Origin: Bordetella genomosp. 13
GTDB taxonomy: Bacteria > Pseudomonadota > Gammaproteobacteria > Burkholderiales > Burkholderiaceae_B
Direction: 5' to 3'
Assembly (NCBI RefSeq): GCF_007679965.1
Contig: NZ_VEHL01000008.1
Coordinates: 248,001-312,000, forward strand
DNA: 64,000 nucleotides
Shown: positions 46,967-56,105 of the stretch, piece after piece
Position numbering within the stretch: the stretch's first letter is position 1
How the letters are laid out: each line of letters begins with the position of its first letter
Position numbers and translations under genes: made by a program
The notes under the pieces: model-generated
The model's database searches: none
What the model was told of the DNA's origin: nothing
Seen by the model: only the letters and a program-made list of their open reading frames with translations

Positions 46967-47644
46967 GTGGTCAGATCCGCCGCTGCCAAGGTGCGTCCCA
47001 AGAGCCTGATCAATCTCTGGCTCGGGGCGCAATTGCGCCAGTTGCGCAAGCGCCGCGGCCTGTCGCTGGCCGAAGTGTCGTCTGCCTGCGACGTGTCGCT
47101 GGGCATGCTCAGCCAGATCGAGCGCGGCATGAGTTCTCCGTCGCTGCGGGCGCTGCAGGCGCTGTCGGGCCTGTACGACGTGTCCATCGACGCCTTGCTG
47201 CGCAACGCGGGGCAGGAGGGCGGCGACACGGACGGCCACGTCCTGCGCGCCGGTCGCCATCGCCGCATCGACAGCCTGGACCGCGGCGTCTCCAAAGAGG
47301 TGTACACGCCGCCCCGCTCCGCCGCGCTGGACCTGTGCCGGGCCGTGCTGGCCCCCGGCGGCTCCAGCGGCGACGAGCTGTTCGTCACCGACACCGACGA
47401 ACAGGTGGGTCTGGTCGTGCGCGGCGAACTCGATCTCTGGATCGGCCGGCGCGTCGTGCGCCTGCAGCCGGGGGACAGCTTCAGCTACGCGGGCAGCGAG
47501 CCGCGCCGCTGGTGCAATCCCGGCGATACCGAAACCGAAGTCATCTGGGCGATCAGCCATACGGCGGCCCAGGCGTCGGCAAGCCGGCCCGCGTCCGACG
47601 ACGCGCGCGGCGTTTCCCTTTCCACAGACCCCCAAGAGGAATGA
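46967..47644 (+). CDS. XRE-cupin transcriptional regulator (PuuR-like)
   Basis: 225 residues from GTG 46967; in-frame TTG codons at 46952 and 46907 are alternatives but would run through the inverted repeat. The XRE helix-turn-helix lies at about residues 19-72 (LGAQLRQLRKRRGLSLAEVS, GMLSQIERGMSSPSLRALQA), and the C-terminal cupin_2 domain is seen in DEQVGLVVRGELDLWIGRRV and VRLQPGDSFSYAGSEPRRWC. Regulators of this layout, including PuuR, control amine and amino-acid catabolism. It is coupled to the downstream ABC transporter genes, which it probably regulates. Confidence 0.9.
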   Translation: MVRSAAAKVRPKSLINLWLGAQLRQLRKRRGLSLAEVSSACDVSLGMLSQIERGMSSPSLRALQALSGLYDVSIDALLRNAGQEGGDTDGHVLRAGRHRRIDSLDRGVSKEVYTPPRSAALDLCRAVLAPGGSSGDELFVTDTDEQVGLVVRGELDLWIGRRVVRLQPGDSFSYAGSEPRRWCNPGDTETEVIWAISHTAAQASASRPASDDARGVSLSTDPQEE

Positions 47645-47646
47645 TC

Positions 47647-48402
47647 ATGAAGTTGAAGACTTTGATGATGGCCACCCTGATGGCCGCAGCGGTCCTGGGC
47701 GGCGATGCCGCGCTCGCGCAGAAGACGCTCAAGGTGGGGTCGACGCCGACGGGCAGCCCGTTCACCTTCCTGGACACCAAGACCAACTCCATCCAGGGCG
47801 TGATGGTGGACATCACCAACGCGATCGGCAAGGACGCGGGATTCCAGGCAAGCATCGAGGCGATGCAGTTCTCGGCGCTGATCGGTTCGCTGACGTCCAA
47901 GCGCATCGACCTGATCTCCGCGGCCATGTTCATCACGCCCACGCGCAAGGAGGTCGTGGACTTCTCCGAACCCATCTACACGTACGGCGACGGCATGGTG
48001 GTGCCCAAGACCGACGAGAAGGCCTATACGGGCTATGCCGACATGAAGGGCATGACGGTCGGCGTGCAGGTCGGCACGGCCTTCGTCGAACCCATGCAGA
48101 AGGCAGGCATCTTCAAGGAAGTGAAGCTCTACGAGTCCACGCCGGACATCATGCGCGACGTCAACGCGGGACGCCTGCAGGCGGGATTCCTGGACTTCCC
48201 GATCGCGGCCTACGCCATCAACCTGGGTAGCTATCCCAACCTGAAGATGGTGCGTTCGTACAAGCCCACCGTCACCTCCAGCGTGGGCATCGCCACGCGC
48301 AAGGGCGACACCGAGCTGCTGGGCAAGGTGAACCAGTCGCTGGCCAAGCTCAAGGCCAGCGGCGAGCTGGACGCGATCCTGAAGAAATGGGGCCTGGAAT
48401 AG
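47647..48402 (+). CDS. Polar amino-acid ABC transporter substrate-binding protein
   Basis: 251-residue periplasmic binding protein of family 3. A Sec signal peptide (MKLKTLMMATLMAAAVLGGD, cleavage after ALA near residue 24) precedes TLKVGSTPTGSPFTFLDTKT, the ligand-domain motif GVMVDITNAIGKDAGF and DLISAAMFITPTRKEVVDFS. ATG 47647 has AAGAGGA at the right distance; ATG 47641 overlaps the regulator stop but is too near that site. Ligand is a polar amino acid or amine by family; the oxidoreductase at the end of the cluster suggests an amine. Confidence 0.93.
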   Translation: MKLKTLMMATLMAAAVLGGDAALAQKTLKVGSTPTGSPFTFLDTKTNSIQGVMVDITNAIGKDAGFQASIEAMQFSALIGSLTSKRIDLISAAMFITPTRKEVVDFSEPIYTYGDGMVVPKTDEKAYTGYADMKGMTVGVQVGTAFVEPMQKAGIFKEVKLYESTPDIMRDVNAGRLQAGFLDFPIAAYAINLGSYPNLKMVRSYKPTVTSSVGIATRKGDTELLGKVNQSLAKLKASGELDAILKKWGLE

Positions 48403-48415
48403 GCCGGGGCGGGAC

Positions 48416-49065
48416 ATGACGCAATTCTTCAGTGACGCGGCGCAGTTCCTGCCGATCCTGCTCCAGGGGGCGTGGCTGACCGTGGCGGTGGCCGCGGGCT
48501 CCCTGGTCTTCTCCACCGTGCTGGGGCTGGTCTGGGCCCTGATGCGCGTCAGCAACGTCCCGCTGCTGGCCAAGTTCAGCGCGGGCGTCATCAACGTGCT
48601 GCGCGGCATTCCCATCATCGTCCTGCTGTTCTACATCTACTTCGTGATGCCGGACATCGGCATCGCGCTGACGGCCGTGCAGGCGGCCATCATCGGCCTG
48701 GGCATCGCCTATTCGGCCTACCAGGCGGAGAACTTCCGCGCGGCGATCCAGGCCGTGGACGGCGGCCAGATCGAGGCGGCCATGACCATGGGCATGGGCT
48801 GGGGCCTGACGATGCGGCGCGTGGTCCTGCCGCAGGCCCTGAAGACCATGCTGCCGCCCTACGGCAACATCATGATCATGATGCTGAAGGACTCGTCGCA
48901 GGCCTCCACCATCACCGTGGCCGAGCTGGCGCTGCAGGGCAAGATGATCGCCGTGGCCACGTTCAAGAATTCCACGGTATTCACGCTGGTGGCCCTGATG
49001 TACCTCGTGATGTGCGTGCCGCTGATCCTGTTCGTGCGGCACATGGAGAAAAGGAGCGCCAAGCG

Positions 49066-49069
<4 letters not shown>
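48416..49069 (+). CDS. Polar amino-acid ABC transporter permease
   Basis: 217-residue HisM/GltK-class permease with about five membrane helices. The family motif is present: QIEAAMTMGMGWGLTMRRVV followed by LPQALKTMLPPYGN, the EAA loop that docks on the ATPase. VINVLRGIPIIVLLFYIYFV is the standard early helix. It starts 13 bp after the binding-protein gene and overlaps the ATPase gene by 4 bp. A single permease gene implies a homodimer. Confidence 0.94.
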
Positions 49070-49803
<734 letters not shown>

Positions 49804-49814
49804 GGCAACCGGCC

Positions 49815-51110
49815 ATGTCGAAGCAGGCTCCTTTCCCGCTGTCCGCTTCCCTGTGGGCAGCCACCGCCGCCCCGCCGCCCGCCACCGGGCCGCTGGCCGC
49901 GGGCGCGCACCGCGTCGACGTGCTGGTGATCGGCGGGGGCTACGCCGGCCTGAGCACCGCGCTGCACCTGGCGCAGCAAGGGGTGGACACGATGGTGCTG
50001 GAGGCCCGCGAGATCGGTTTCGGCGGGTCCGGGCGCAACGGCGGGCAGGTCATTCCAGGCCTGAAGTACGATCCCGACGACCTGCTTCGCATGTATGGCG
50101 GCGAGCAGGGCGAGCGCCTCATCCAGCTGGTGGGCGGCACCCCCGACCTGGTGTTCGGCTTGATCGAGAAACACGGCATGGACGTGCCGCGGACCCGGGC
50201 GGGCTGGATCCAGGGCGCGCACACCGAGGCGGCCCTGCGCACGGCTGCCGGCCGCGTCGCCCAGTGGACCCGCCACGGCGCCGACGTGCAGGAACTGGAC
50301 CGCTCGGAAACCGCGCACCTGCTGGGCACGTCGCGCTACCTGGGCGGCTGGGTGGATCGCCGCGCGGGCGCCGTGCAGCCGCTGTCCTACGTGCGCGGGC
50401 TGGCGCGCGCGGCCATCGCCGCGGGGGCGCGCGTCCATACGGACTCGCCGGTGGCGACCCTGCAACGAGAAGGCTCGCAGTGGCTGGCCACCACCGCCGC
50501 CGGCGCGCAGGTCGCGGCCAGCCGCGTGGTGATGTGTGCCAATGCCTATTGCGGCGACCTGTGGCCAGGCCTGAAGCCGTCCATCATCGACGCCAACACC
50601 TACCAGGTGGCCACGCAGCCGCTGCCGCCCGAGGCGCGCGCAAGCATCCTGCCGCAAGGGCACGTGTGCTCGGACACGCGCAACCTGCTGCTGTATTTCC
50701 GCCTGGACCATGAAGGCCGGCTGCTGATGGGCGGCCGGGGGCCGTTCCGCGAGCCCCGCGGCGCGGCCGACTGGGCGCACCTGGAACGGGTGCTGGCCAA
50801 GCTGTTCCCTCAGGCGGCCGGCGTGCCGATCGAATTCCGCTGGTGCGGACGCGTGGCGGTCACGCGGGACTACCTGCCGCACCTGCACGAGCCGGCTCCG
50901 GGATTGCTGGTGGACATCGGCTGCCAGGGACGTGGCGTGGGCCTGCAGACCGCCATGGGACGCGCCATGGCGCAATACCTGGTCAGCGGCGACCGCCGCG
51001 AGCTGCCGCTGCCCGTCACGGGCATCAAGCCGTTCCCGCTGTACGGGCTGCGCCGGCTGTATGTCGGCGCGGTGGTGAACTGGTATCGGCTGACCGACGG
51101 CGGGGTGTAG
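49815..51110 (+). CDS. FAD-dependent oxidoreductase (PuuB/DAO-like)
   Basis: 431-residue D-amino-acid-oxidase-fold flavoenzyme. The FAD motif VDVLVIGGGYAGLSTALHLA is near residues 34-53, followed by GFGGSGRNGGQVIPGLKYDP, the signature of gamma-glutamylputrescine oxidase (PuuB) and related amine oxidases. The C-terminal GCQGRGVGLQTAMGRAMAQY is the second FAD contact. ATG 49815 is preferred; GTG 49800 overlaps the ATPase stop. As the last gene after an ABC importer and a PuuR-like regulator, it probably oxidises the imported compound. Polyamine, amino acid or sarcosine-like substrates are all possible. Confidence 0.88.
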   Translation: MSKQAPFPLSASLWAATAAPPPATGPLAAGAHRVDVLVIGGGYAGLSTALHLAQQGVDTMVLEAREIGFGGSGRNGGQVIPGLKYDPDDLLRMYGGEQGERLIQLVGGTPDLVFGLIEKHGMDVPRTRAGWIQGAHTEAALRTAAGRVAQWTRHGADVQELDRSETAHLLGTSRYLGGWVDRRAGAVQPLSYVRGLARAAIAAGARVHTDSPVATLQREGSQWLATTAAGAQVAASRVVMCANAYCGDLWPGLKPSIIDANTYQVATQPLPPEARASILPQGHVCSDTRNLLLYFRLDHEGRLLMGGRGPFREPRGAADWAHLERVLAKLFPQAAGVPIEFRWCGRVAVTRDYLPHLHEPAPGLLVDIGCQGRGVGLQTAMGRAMAQYLVSGDRRELPLPVTGIKPFPLYGLRRLYVGAVVNWYRLTDGGV

Positions 51111-51213
51111 CAGGGTCGGCGCCGTCAGCCGGAAACCGCGTTCGCCTGGCGCGTTCCGTCAGGCGGCGTGCGTCGGGCGGCCGTATCGACCGCCCTGCGC
51201 CGGGCGCGTTCGA

Positions 51214-52728
51214 TCAGGCCGCGGCCGGCGTGGCCGTGGCCGGTGCCGGGAAGTACACCTCGACGCAGAACCCGCGGCTGTCCAGCCCGTCGCAGCATTC
51301 GATGCGCGCACTGTGCAATTGCGCGATCTGCGCCACCAGCGACAGGCCGATGCCGCTGCCGCGCGTGGCCGTGCCCTGGGCGCGATAGAAGCGCTGGAAG
51401 ATGCTGCCGCGCTCGTCCTCCGGCACGCCGGGACCGTTGTCGGCCACGCGCAGCAATGCGCCGCCGCCTTCGTGCGGCCCGCAGCTGACGTCGATGCGTC
51501 CGCCTTCCGGCGTGTAGCGCAACGCGTTGTCGACCAGATTGCTGACCAGGATGCCCAGCGCGTCCAGGTCGCCGGCAATGGTGCAGGGCTGCACGTCCAG
51601 CACCACGCGCTGGCCCTTGGCTCGGGCGGCCGACTCGTGGTCGCGCACCATCAGCGCCACCAGCGCGGCCAGTTCCACGGGCTCGCTGGGCGCGCGCTCC
51701 AGCGCGTCCAGGCGGGCCTGGTCCAGCAACTGCTCGGACAGCCGCGTGGCGCGCCGCGCGGCGCCCAGCAGCTTGTCCAGCGCCTGGTCCTTGTCTTCCA
51801 TCTGCATCGAGCCGCGCGCCACTTCCGCTTGCGTGGTCAGCACCGCCAGCGGCGTGCGCAGCTCGTGCGCCGCGTCGGCGATCAGGCGCCGCTCGCGCGT
51901 CAGCGCGGTTTCCAGGCGCGCCAGCAGGCGGTTGATGGACGCGATCAGGGGCCGCAGCTCCACCGGCGTGTCGCGCGTGGGCAGCGGCGTCAGGTCGAAG
52001 GGATCGCGCTGCTGCATGGCGGCGCGCAGGCTGTCGATGCTGCGCAGGCCGTGGCGCAGCACGCAGAATACCGACAGGCTCAGCAGCGCGAACAGCACCG
52101 CGGTGGCGTTCAGGCTCTCGCGCATCCATTTGTGGAATTCGGCGCGGCGTTGGCTGATGGGATGGCCCACCTGGACCTGCACGCGGTTGTCGCGGTCGTT
52201 CAGCGCGTACACGCGCCAGGGTTCGCCGCCGATCACCGTGTCGCTGTAGCCCAGGCCGTCCGTTCCGCCCGCGATGGACTGCAGCGGCGCCTCGGACGAG
52301 CGCAGCACCAGCGCGCGCGAGCCATCCAGCTGCCAGACCTGGAAGCGCAGGCCGTCGGTGTCCTGCTTGCGCTGCATGTTCTCGGGCAGCCGGAAGCCGG
52401 CCATGCCGGAGCTGGGCTCCATGGGGCCGGGCAGCGACAGCAGCACCTTCTGCGCGACGTCTTCCAGCTCGGCGTCCCATGAACCCGTCTGCTGGCGGCC
52501 CATCTGCACGGCCTGCATGGCGAACCAGGCGCCCCAGTTCAGCAGCACGGTCAGCAGCAAGGCCAGCAGCAGGCGGCGCTTGAGCGAGGGCGCTCGACGG
52601 TCTTTGGCGTCGCACGCCGTGGCGCAGAAGGAGGGGCCGCCTTCCAGCCCTGCCTGGTCGCCGTCATGGGCGCCGGCGGGCTCGGCCCGCGCGCCATGGC
52701 GGTGGCAGAGCCGCTTGCCGAATCTCAT
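51214..52728 (-). CDS. Sensor histidine kinase (QseC/PmrB-like)
   Basis: 504-residue membrane histidine kinase. Two membrane helices (RRLLLALLLTVLLNWGAWFA near residues 51-70 and TAVLFALLSLSVFCVLRHGL near 208-227) enclose a periplasmic domain of about 135 residues. The H-box is IADAAHELRTPLAVL near residue 290, the N-box NLVDNALRYTPEGGRID, and the G-boxes DNGPGVPEDERGSIF and GSGIGLSLVAQIA. The domain layout matches QseC/PmrB/TctE-type kinases. It overlaps the response regulator by 4 bp and is second in the operon. The periplasmic sensor has no ligand motif I can name. Confidence 0.94.
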   Translation of the reverse strand: MRFGKRLCHRHGARAEPAGAHDGDQAGLEGGPSFCATACDAKDRRAPSLKRRLLLALLLTVLLNWGAWFAMQAVQMGRQQTGSWDAELEDVAQKVLLSLPGPMEPSSGMAGFRLPENMQRKQDTDGLRFQVWQLDGSRALVLRSSEAPLQSIAGGTDGLGYSDTVIGGEPWRVYALNDRDNRVQVQVGHPISQRRAEFHKWMRESLNATAVLFALLSLSVFCVLRHGLRSIDSLRAAMQQRDPFDLTPLPTRDTPVELRPLIASINRLLARLETALTRERRLIADAAHELRTPLAVLTTQAEVARGSMQMEDKDQALDKLLGAARRATRLSEQLLDQARLDALERAPSEPVELAALVALMVRDHESAARAKGQRVVLDVQPCTIAGDLDALGILVSNLVDNALRYTPEGGRIDVSCGPHEGGGALLRVADNGPGVPEDERGSIFQRFYRAQGTATRGSGIGLSLVAQIAQLHSARIECCDGLDSRGFCVEVYFPAPATATPAAA

Positions 52729-53393
52729 GCCCCGTCCTCGGAAATGCGGTAGCCGTAGCCGTGCACGGTCTCGATCAGGCCGTCGCCCAGCTTGCGCCGC
52801 AGCTGGTGCACGTACACCGCCACGGTGTTGCTTTCGATGGTGCCGTGGCCGCCGTACACGGCGTCTTCCAGCTGCTCGCGCGTGACGGCGCGGCCGCGGC
52901 GCTCCAGCAGGGCCAGCAGCGTGCGGTACTCGTTGGCGCTGAGCGAGACGGGCGCCTCGCCGCGCCGGACCACACGCGCGGCCGGATCGACCACGACGTC
53001 GCCGTGGCGCAGCAGCGGCGACACCTGGTTGCTGCTGCGGCGGATCACCGCGCGCAGGCGCGCCAGCAGTTCCTCCAGCTGGAAGGGCTTTATCACGTAG
53101 TCGTCGGCGCCGGCGTCCAGGCCGCGGATGCGGTCGCTGAGCTGGTCGCGCGCCGTCACCAGCAGCACCGGGGTAGTGTCATAGGCGCTGCGCAGGGCGT
53201 GCAGCACGGTCAGGCCCGACTCTCCGGGCAAGCCGACGTCCAGCAGGACGGCGCGATAACGGTGATCGATCAGCGCCACGCGGGCCGCGGCCGCGTCGCG
53301 CACCCAGTCCACCTCGGCCGACAGACCGCGCGCCAGGCCGGCCTGCATGGCCTCGCCAAGCATGGGGTCGTCTTCCACCAGCAGGATCTGCAT
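52725..53393 (-). CDS. OmpR-family response regulator (QseB/PmrA-like)
   Basis: 222-residue response regulator. The receiver domain (MQILLVEDDPMLGEAMQAGL) has phosphoacceptor Asp52 in LLDVGLPGESG and Lys near 102 in VIKPFQLEELLARLRAV. The C-terminal winged helix ends VAVYVHQLRRKLGDGLIETV then HGYGYRI. The start at 53393 matches the family; upstream residues in the frame are not homologous. It is first in the operon with its kinase. The divergent region holds a tandem TTAA box like those used by PmrA/QseB. Confidence 0.96.
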   Translation of the reverse strand: MQILLVEDDPMLGEAMQAGLARGLSAEVDWVRDAAAARVALIDHRYRAVLLDVGLPGESGLTVLHALRSAYDTTPVLLVTARDQLSDRIRGLDAGADDYVIKPFQLEELLARLRAVIRRSSNQVSPLLRHGDVVVDPAARVVRRGEAPVSLSANEYRTLLALLERRGRAVTREQLEDAVYGGHGTIESNTVAVYVHQLRRKLGDGLIETVHGYGYRISEDGA

Positions 53394-53466
53394 CGTCGAT
53401 CGGGTTCCGAGGTTATTGCCGCGCCCGGCGGAACGCGGGCGGGCAGGCGGATTGTGGGGCCGGACA

Positions 53467-53483
53467 GTTAAAAAGAATTTAAA
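53467..53483. promoter_or_regulatory. Tandem TTAA box (PmrA/QseB-like) in the divergent promoter
   Basis: GTTAAA-AAGAA-TTTAAA: two TTAAA half-sites exactly 11 bp apart, the spacing of PmrA and QseB boxes. It lies between the response regulator and the mipA-like gene, 74 bp from one start and 72 bp from the other. A -10-like TATATC at 53506-53511 follows at a distance that puts the box over the -35 of the mipA-like promoter. Confidence 0.6.
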
Positions 53484-53554
53484 GCCTGGCCCGCAGAATC
53501 CGCGATATATCGGGCGCCGCATGGGGCGGCTTCAGGATATTACGAGGAAATGCC

Positions 53555-54313
53555 ATGATTCGACGTTTGCCGGCCATGGCCGGCCTGCTGCTCGCGGGCG
53601 CGGCGCTGCCGCAGGCGCATGCGCAGCAGAACTTCATCGGTATCGGCGCGGCCGTGGTGCCGCGCTACGAGGGCTCGGACGAGTACCGCGTCCGGCCCGT
53701 GCCGCTCATCAACTACGAGAACGGACCGTTCTTCATCACGCCGCGCGGCGGCCTGCCCTCGCTGGGCCTGAAGATGAAGGCGCTGCCGGACGTCACGGTG
53801 GGCGCCTTCCTGGGCCTGAACATGGGCCGCGACGAAGACGACGCCGACCGCCTGCACGGCACGAGCGACATCGACACCCATGCGGTGTATGGCGGTTTCG
53901 CCGAATGGACGCCGGGCCGCTTCAAGCTGGGCGCGGCCTATAGCCAGGCGGCCAAGAGCGGCTACGGCGGCTCGCTGGAGCTCAGCGCGTCGTACTACCT
54001 GCTGCAGTCCCAGCGAGACGTGCTGAGCGTCGGCGTCAGCACCGTTTGGTCCAACGACGACGCCATGCAGACCTGGTTCGGCGTGTCGCAGCGCGAGGCC
54101 TCGCGCAGCAACGGCCACCTGCGCGCGTACGATGCCGGGTCGGGGTTCCGCAACGCCTCGCTGTCGGCGACGTGGATGCACAACATCAGCGGCAACTGGG
54201 GCGTGCTGGGCACGGTCGGCGTGCGCACCCTGCTGGGCGACGCGAAGGACAGTCCGCTGGTCGAACGCAAGACCAGCGTCTACGGCGCGGTGGGCGTCAC
54301 CTACGCGTTCTAG
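53555..54313 (+). CDS. MipA/OmpV-family outer-membrane protein
   Basis: 252-residue outer-membrane beta-barrel. A Sec signal peptide ends LPQAHAQQ (cleavage near residue 23), followed by FIGIGAAVVPRYEGSDEYRV, the family start, and VRPVPLINYENGPFFITPRG. The chain alternates beta strands and ends VYGAVGVTYAF with the terminal phenylalanine used by the BAM machinery. MipA/OmpV proteins scaffold murein enzymes or act as porins and often respond to two-component systems. It diverges from the two-component operon through the TTAA box. Confidence 0.92.
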   Translation: MIRRLPAMAGLLLAGAALPQAHAQQNFIGIGAAVVPRYEGSDEYRVRPVPLINYENGPFFITPRGGLPSLGLKMKALPDVTVGAFLGLNMGRDEDDADRLHGTSDIDTHAVYGGFAEWTPGRFKLGAAYSQAAKSGYGGSLELSASYYLLQSQRDVLSVGVSTVWSNDDAMQTWFGVSQREASRSNGHLRAYDAGSGFRNASLSATWMHNISGNWGVLGTVGVRTLLGDAKDSPLVERKTSVYGAVGVTYAF

Positions 54314-54321
54314 CCATGCCG

Positions 54322-54354
54322 GGGCCTTGCGCGGACCGATCCGCAAGGCCCTTT
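54322..54354 (+). terminator. Terminator between the MipA-like and LysR genes
   Basis: GGGCCTTGCG and CGCAAGGCCC form a perfect 10-bp stem with a 10-base loop, followed by TTT. It lies between convergent genes, 8 bp after the MipA-like stop and 7 bp past the lysR stop, so it may serve both. Confidence 0.65.
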
Positions 54355-54357
54355 GCC

Positions 54358-55272
54358 CTACAGCGTTTCCTTGCCTTGCCGCGCAATGGACTGGTCCTCG
54401 AGGATCCGCATGAACGCGTCGACCAGCCGATGCGAGACGCCTTTCGCGCGCACCGCATACACCTGTGCCGTCGCGCCCAGACCCTGGATCGGCATGAACA
54501 GGATGTCCTCCCTGCTGTCCTGCGCCACCGACCGGCCCACCAGCGTATAGCCCAGCCCGGCCGCCACCAGCCCTAGCGCCGTGTGGATTTCCTTGGCCTC
54601 GTAGCCCACGCGAACCTTGATGCCCGCGTGCTCCAGAGCCTGGATGGCGGAGCGCGCGAAGCCGCTGGCCGGATCCTTCGGATAGCTGACGTACGCCAGC
54701 CCGGCCAGGTCATTGCCCGTCAGGCGCCTGCGCCTGGCCAGTGCTCGCGATGCCGGCACCGCGGCGATCAGCGGGTCGTCGAACAGGGGAATCCCTTCCA
54801 GGTCGTCATCGACGGCCAGCGGCCCGATGATGCGCGACAGGCCCACGTGGATGAACCCATTGCGCAGCGCCTGCGCCTGGTCTTCGCTGAGGATCTCGGT
54901 CAGCTCGACTTTGACCTTCGGAAGGTCAGCCTTCATCCTGCGCACCGCGTCGGGCAGCACCGAAAAAATGGTCGAACGGGTGAACCCGATGCTGAGCCAG
55001 CCATAACGGCCGGCCGCCATGTCCTGCGCTTCGTCGAACAGGCGCCGCGCATCGGCCAGCAAGGCCTTCGCCTTGGGATAGATGAAATGCCCGAGTGGCG
55101 TCAGCGTCATGGGACGCGTGGCGCGATCGAACACGGCGCCTCCCAGCGTGTCCTCGAGTTGTGCCAGCTGCATGCTGACGGCGGCAGGCACGACGTGCAG
55201 GCGCTGCGCGGCCAGGCTGGCGCTGCCCGTCTCGACCACCTCGCAGAAGAACTGCAATGACTTCAGGTTCAT
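54358..55272 (-). CDS. LysR-family transcriptional regulator
   Basis: 304-residue LysR regulator. The N-terminal helix-turn-helix is LKSLQFFCEVVETGSASLAA then QRLHVVPAAVSMQLAQLEDT, and the linker is ATRPMTLTPLGHFIYPKAK. The C-terminal two-lobed effector domain follows (GRYGWLSIGFTRSTIF). Start 55272 (MNLKSL) is chosen; an in-frame ATG at 55293 would place a near-perfect palindrome inside the gene. It diverges from an RraA-like aldolase and a Bug receptor, which it probably controls in response to a carboxylate. Confidence 0.93.
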   Translation of the reverse strand: MNLKSLQFFCEVVETGSASLAAQRLHVVPAAVSMQLAQLEDTLGGAVFDRATRPMTLTPLGHFIYPKAKALLADARRLFDEAQDMAAGRYGWLSIGFTRSTIFSVLPDAVRRMKADLPKVKVELTEILSEDQAQALRNGFIHVGLSRIIGPLAVDDDLEGIPLFDDPLIAAVPASRALARRRRLTGNDLAGLAYVSYPKDPASGFARSAIQALEHAGIKVRVGYEAKEIHTALGLVAAGLGYTLVGRSVAQDSREDILFMPIQGLGATAQVYAVRAKGVSHRLVDAFMRILEDQSIARQGKETL

Positions 55273-55277
55273 GAAAA

Positions 55278-55293
55278 TTGAACTTAAGCTCAA
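55278..55293. promoter_or_regulatory. LysR-type operator candidate
   Basis: TTGAACTTAAGCTCAA is a 16-bp palindrome with 14 matching positions, 6 bp upstream of the lysR start and 83 bp before the aldolase start. It fits the T-N11-A pattern of LysR sites. Confidence 0.5.
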
Positions 55294-55375
55294 AAAACGT
55301 TGGTTGATATCGTTTTTTCTTTATTCGACCATTGAATCTTAGGTCATCTTCTTCGCAGCAGCACCTGGAGGCCCC

Positions 55376-56065
55376 TTGATTCCCGATCCGCAAGATTCCG
55401 AATGGCTGAGCCGCGCGTGCGGCCTCACCACCGCCGAGATCTCCGACGCCCTGGACTATTTCAACCTGCCCGGCAGCGCGCTGGGCATACGGCCCGTCGC
55501 GGGTCCCGCCAGGCTGCTCGGCTTCGCATTCACGATGCGCTTCACGCCGATAGACCGCGGCAGCCCCGGCACCGTCGGCGATTTCATCGACCGTTTGGGG
55601 GCCGGCACCGTCGCGGTGCTGGACAACGGCGGCCGCAACGATTGCACGGTATGGGGCGGCATACTGAGCCGCCTGGCCGCGCACAAGGGCATCGCGGGCA
55701 CGGTCGTGCACGGCGTCTGCCGCGACACCGCCGAGGCCGATGCGGCGGGCTACCCCTTGTACGCGTGCGGCGCATTCATGCGCACCGGCAAGGACCGCGT
55801 GCAGGTCGAGGCATACGAAGTGCCGGTCACATTGGGCGACGTGCGGGTATGCACGGGCGACCTGGTCGTCGGGGATGCCGATGGCGTCGTGGTCGTCCCG
55901 CGGGCGCGCATGCCGGATGTGCTGGACAAGGCGCTGCAGACCCGCGAGCAGGAAGAGCGGATCCTGCATGCGGCCCTGGGCGGCATGCCGCTGGCACAGG
56001 CCCGCGAGAAGTTCGGCTATCACACGCTGCAGCGTTCCCCCTCGATGCTGACGGCGCCGTCCTGA
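55376..56065 (+). CDS. RraA-like protein (4-hydroxy-4-methyl-2-oxoglutarate aldolase family)
   Basis: 229-residue RraA-family protein from TTG 55376 (preceded by TGGAGG). The family core is seen in TTAEISDALDYFNLPGSALG and GDFIDRLGAGTVAVLDNGGR, with the metal/pyruvate site CTVWGGILSRLAAHKGIAGT followed by VVHGVCRDTAEADAAGYPLY (Arg-Asp pair) and GDLVVGDADGVVVVPRARM. Proteins of this type act as class II pyruvate aldolases/oxaloacetate decarboxylases, or as RNase E inhibitors; the catabolic reading is favoured by the LysR and Bug neighbours. It precedes the Bug gene by 40 bp. Confidence 0.88.
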   Translation: MIPDPQDSEWLSRACGLTTAEISDALDYFNLPGSALGIRPVAGPARLLGFAFTMRFTPIDRGSPGTVGDFIDRLGAGTVAVLDNGGRNDCTVWGGILSRLAAHKGIAGTVVHGVCRDTAEADAAGYPLYACGAFMRTGKDRVQVEAYEVPVTLGDVRVCTGDLVVGDADGVVVVPRARMPDVLDKALQTREQEERILHAALGGMPLAQAREKFGYHTLQRSPSMLTAPS

Positions 56066-56105
56066 CGCCGTTCCTCCGAGACCACAACATATCAAAGGAG
56101 ACATC

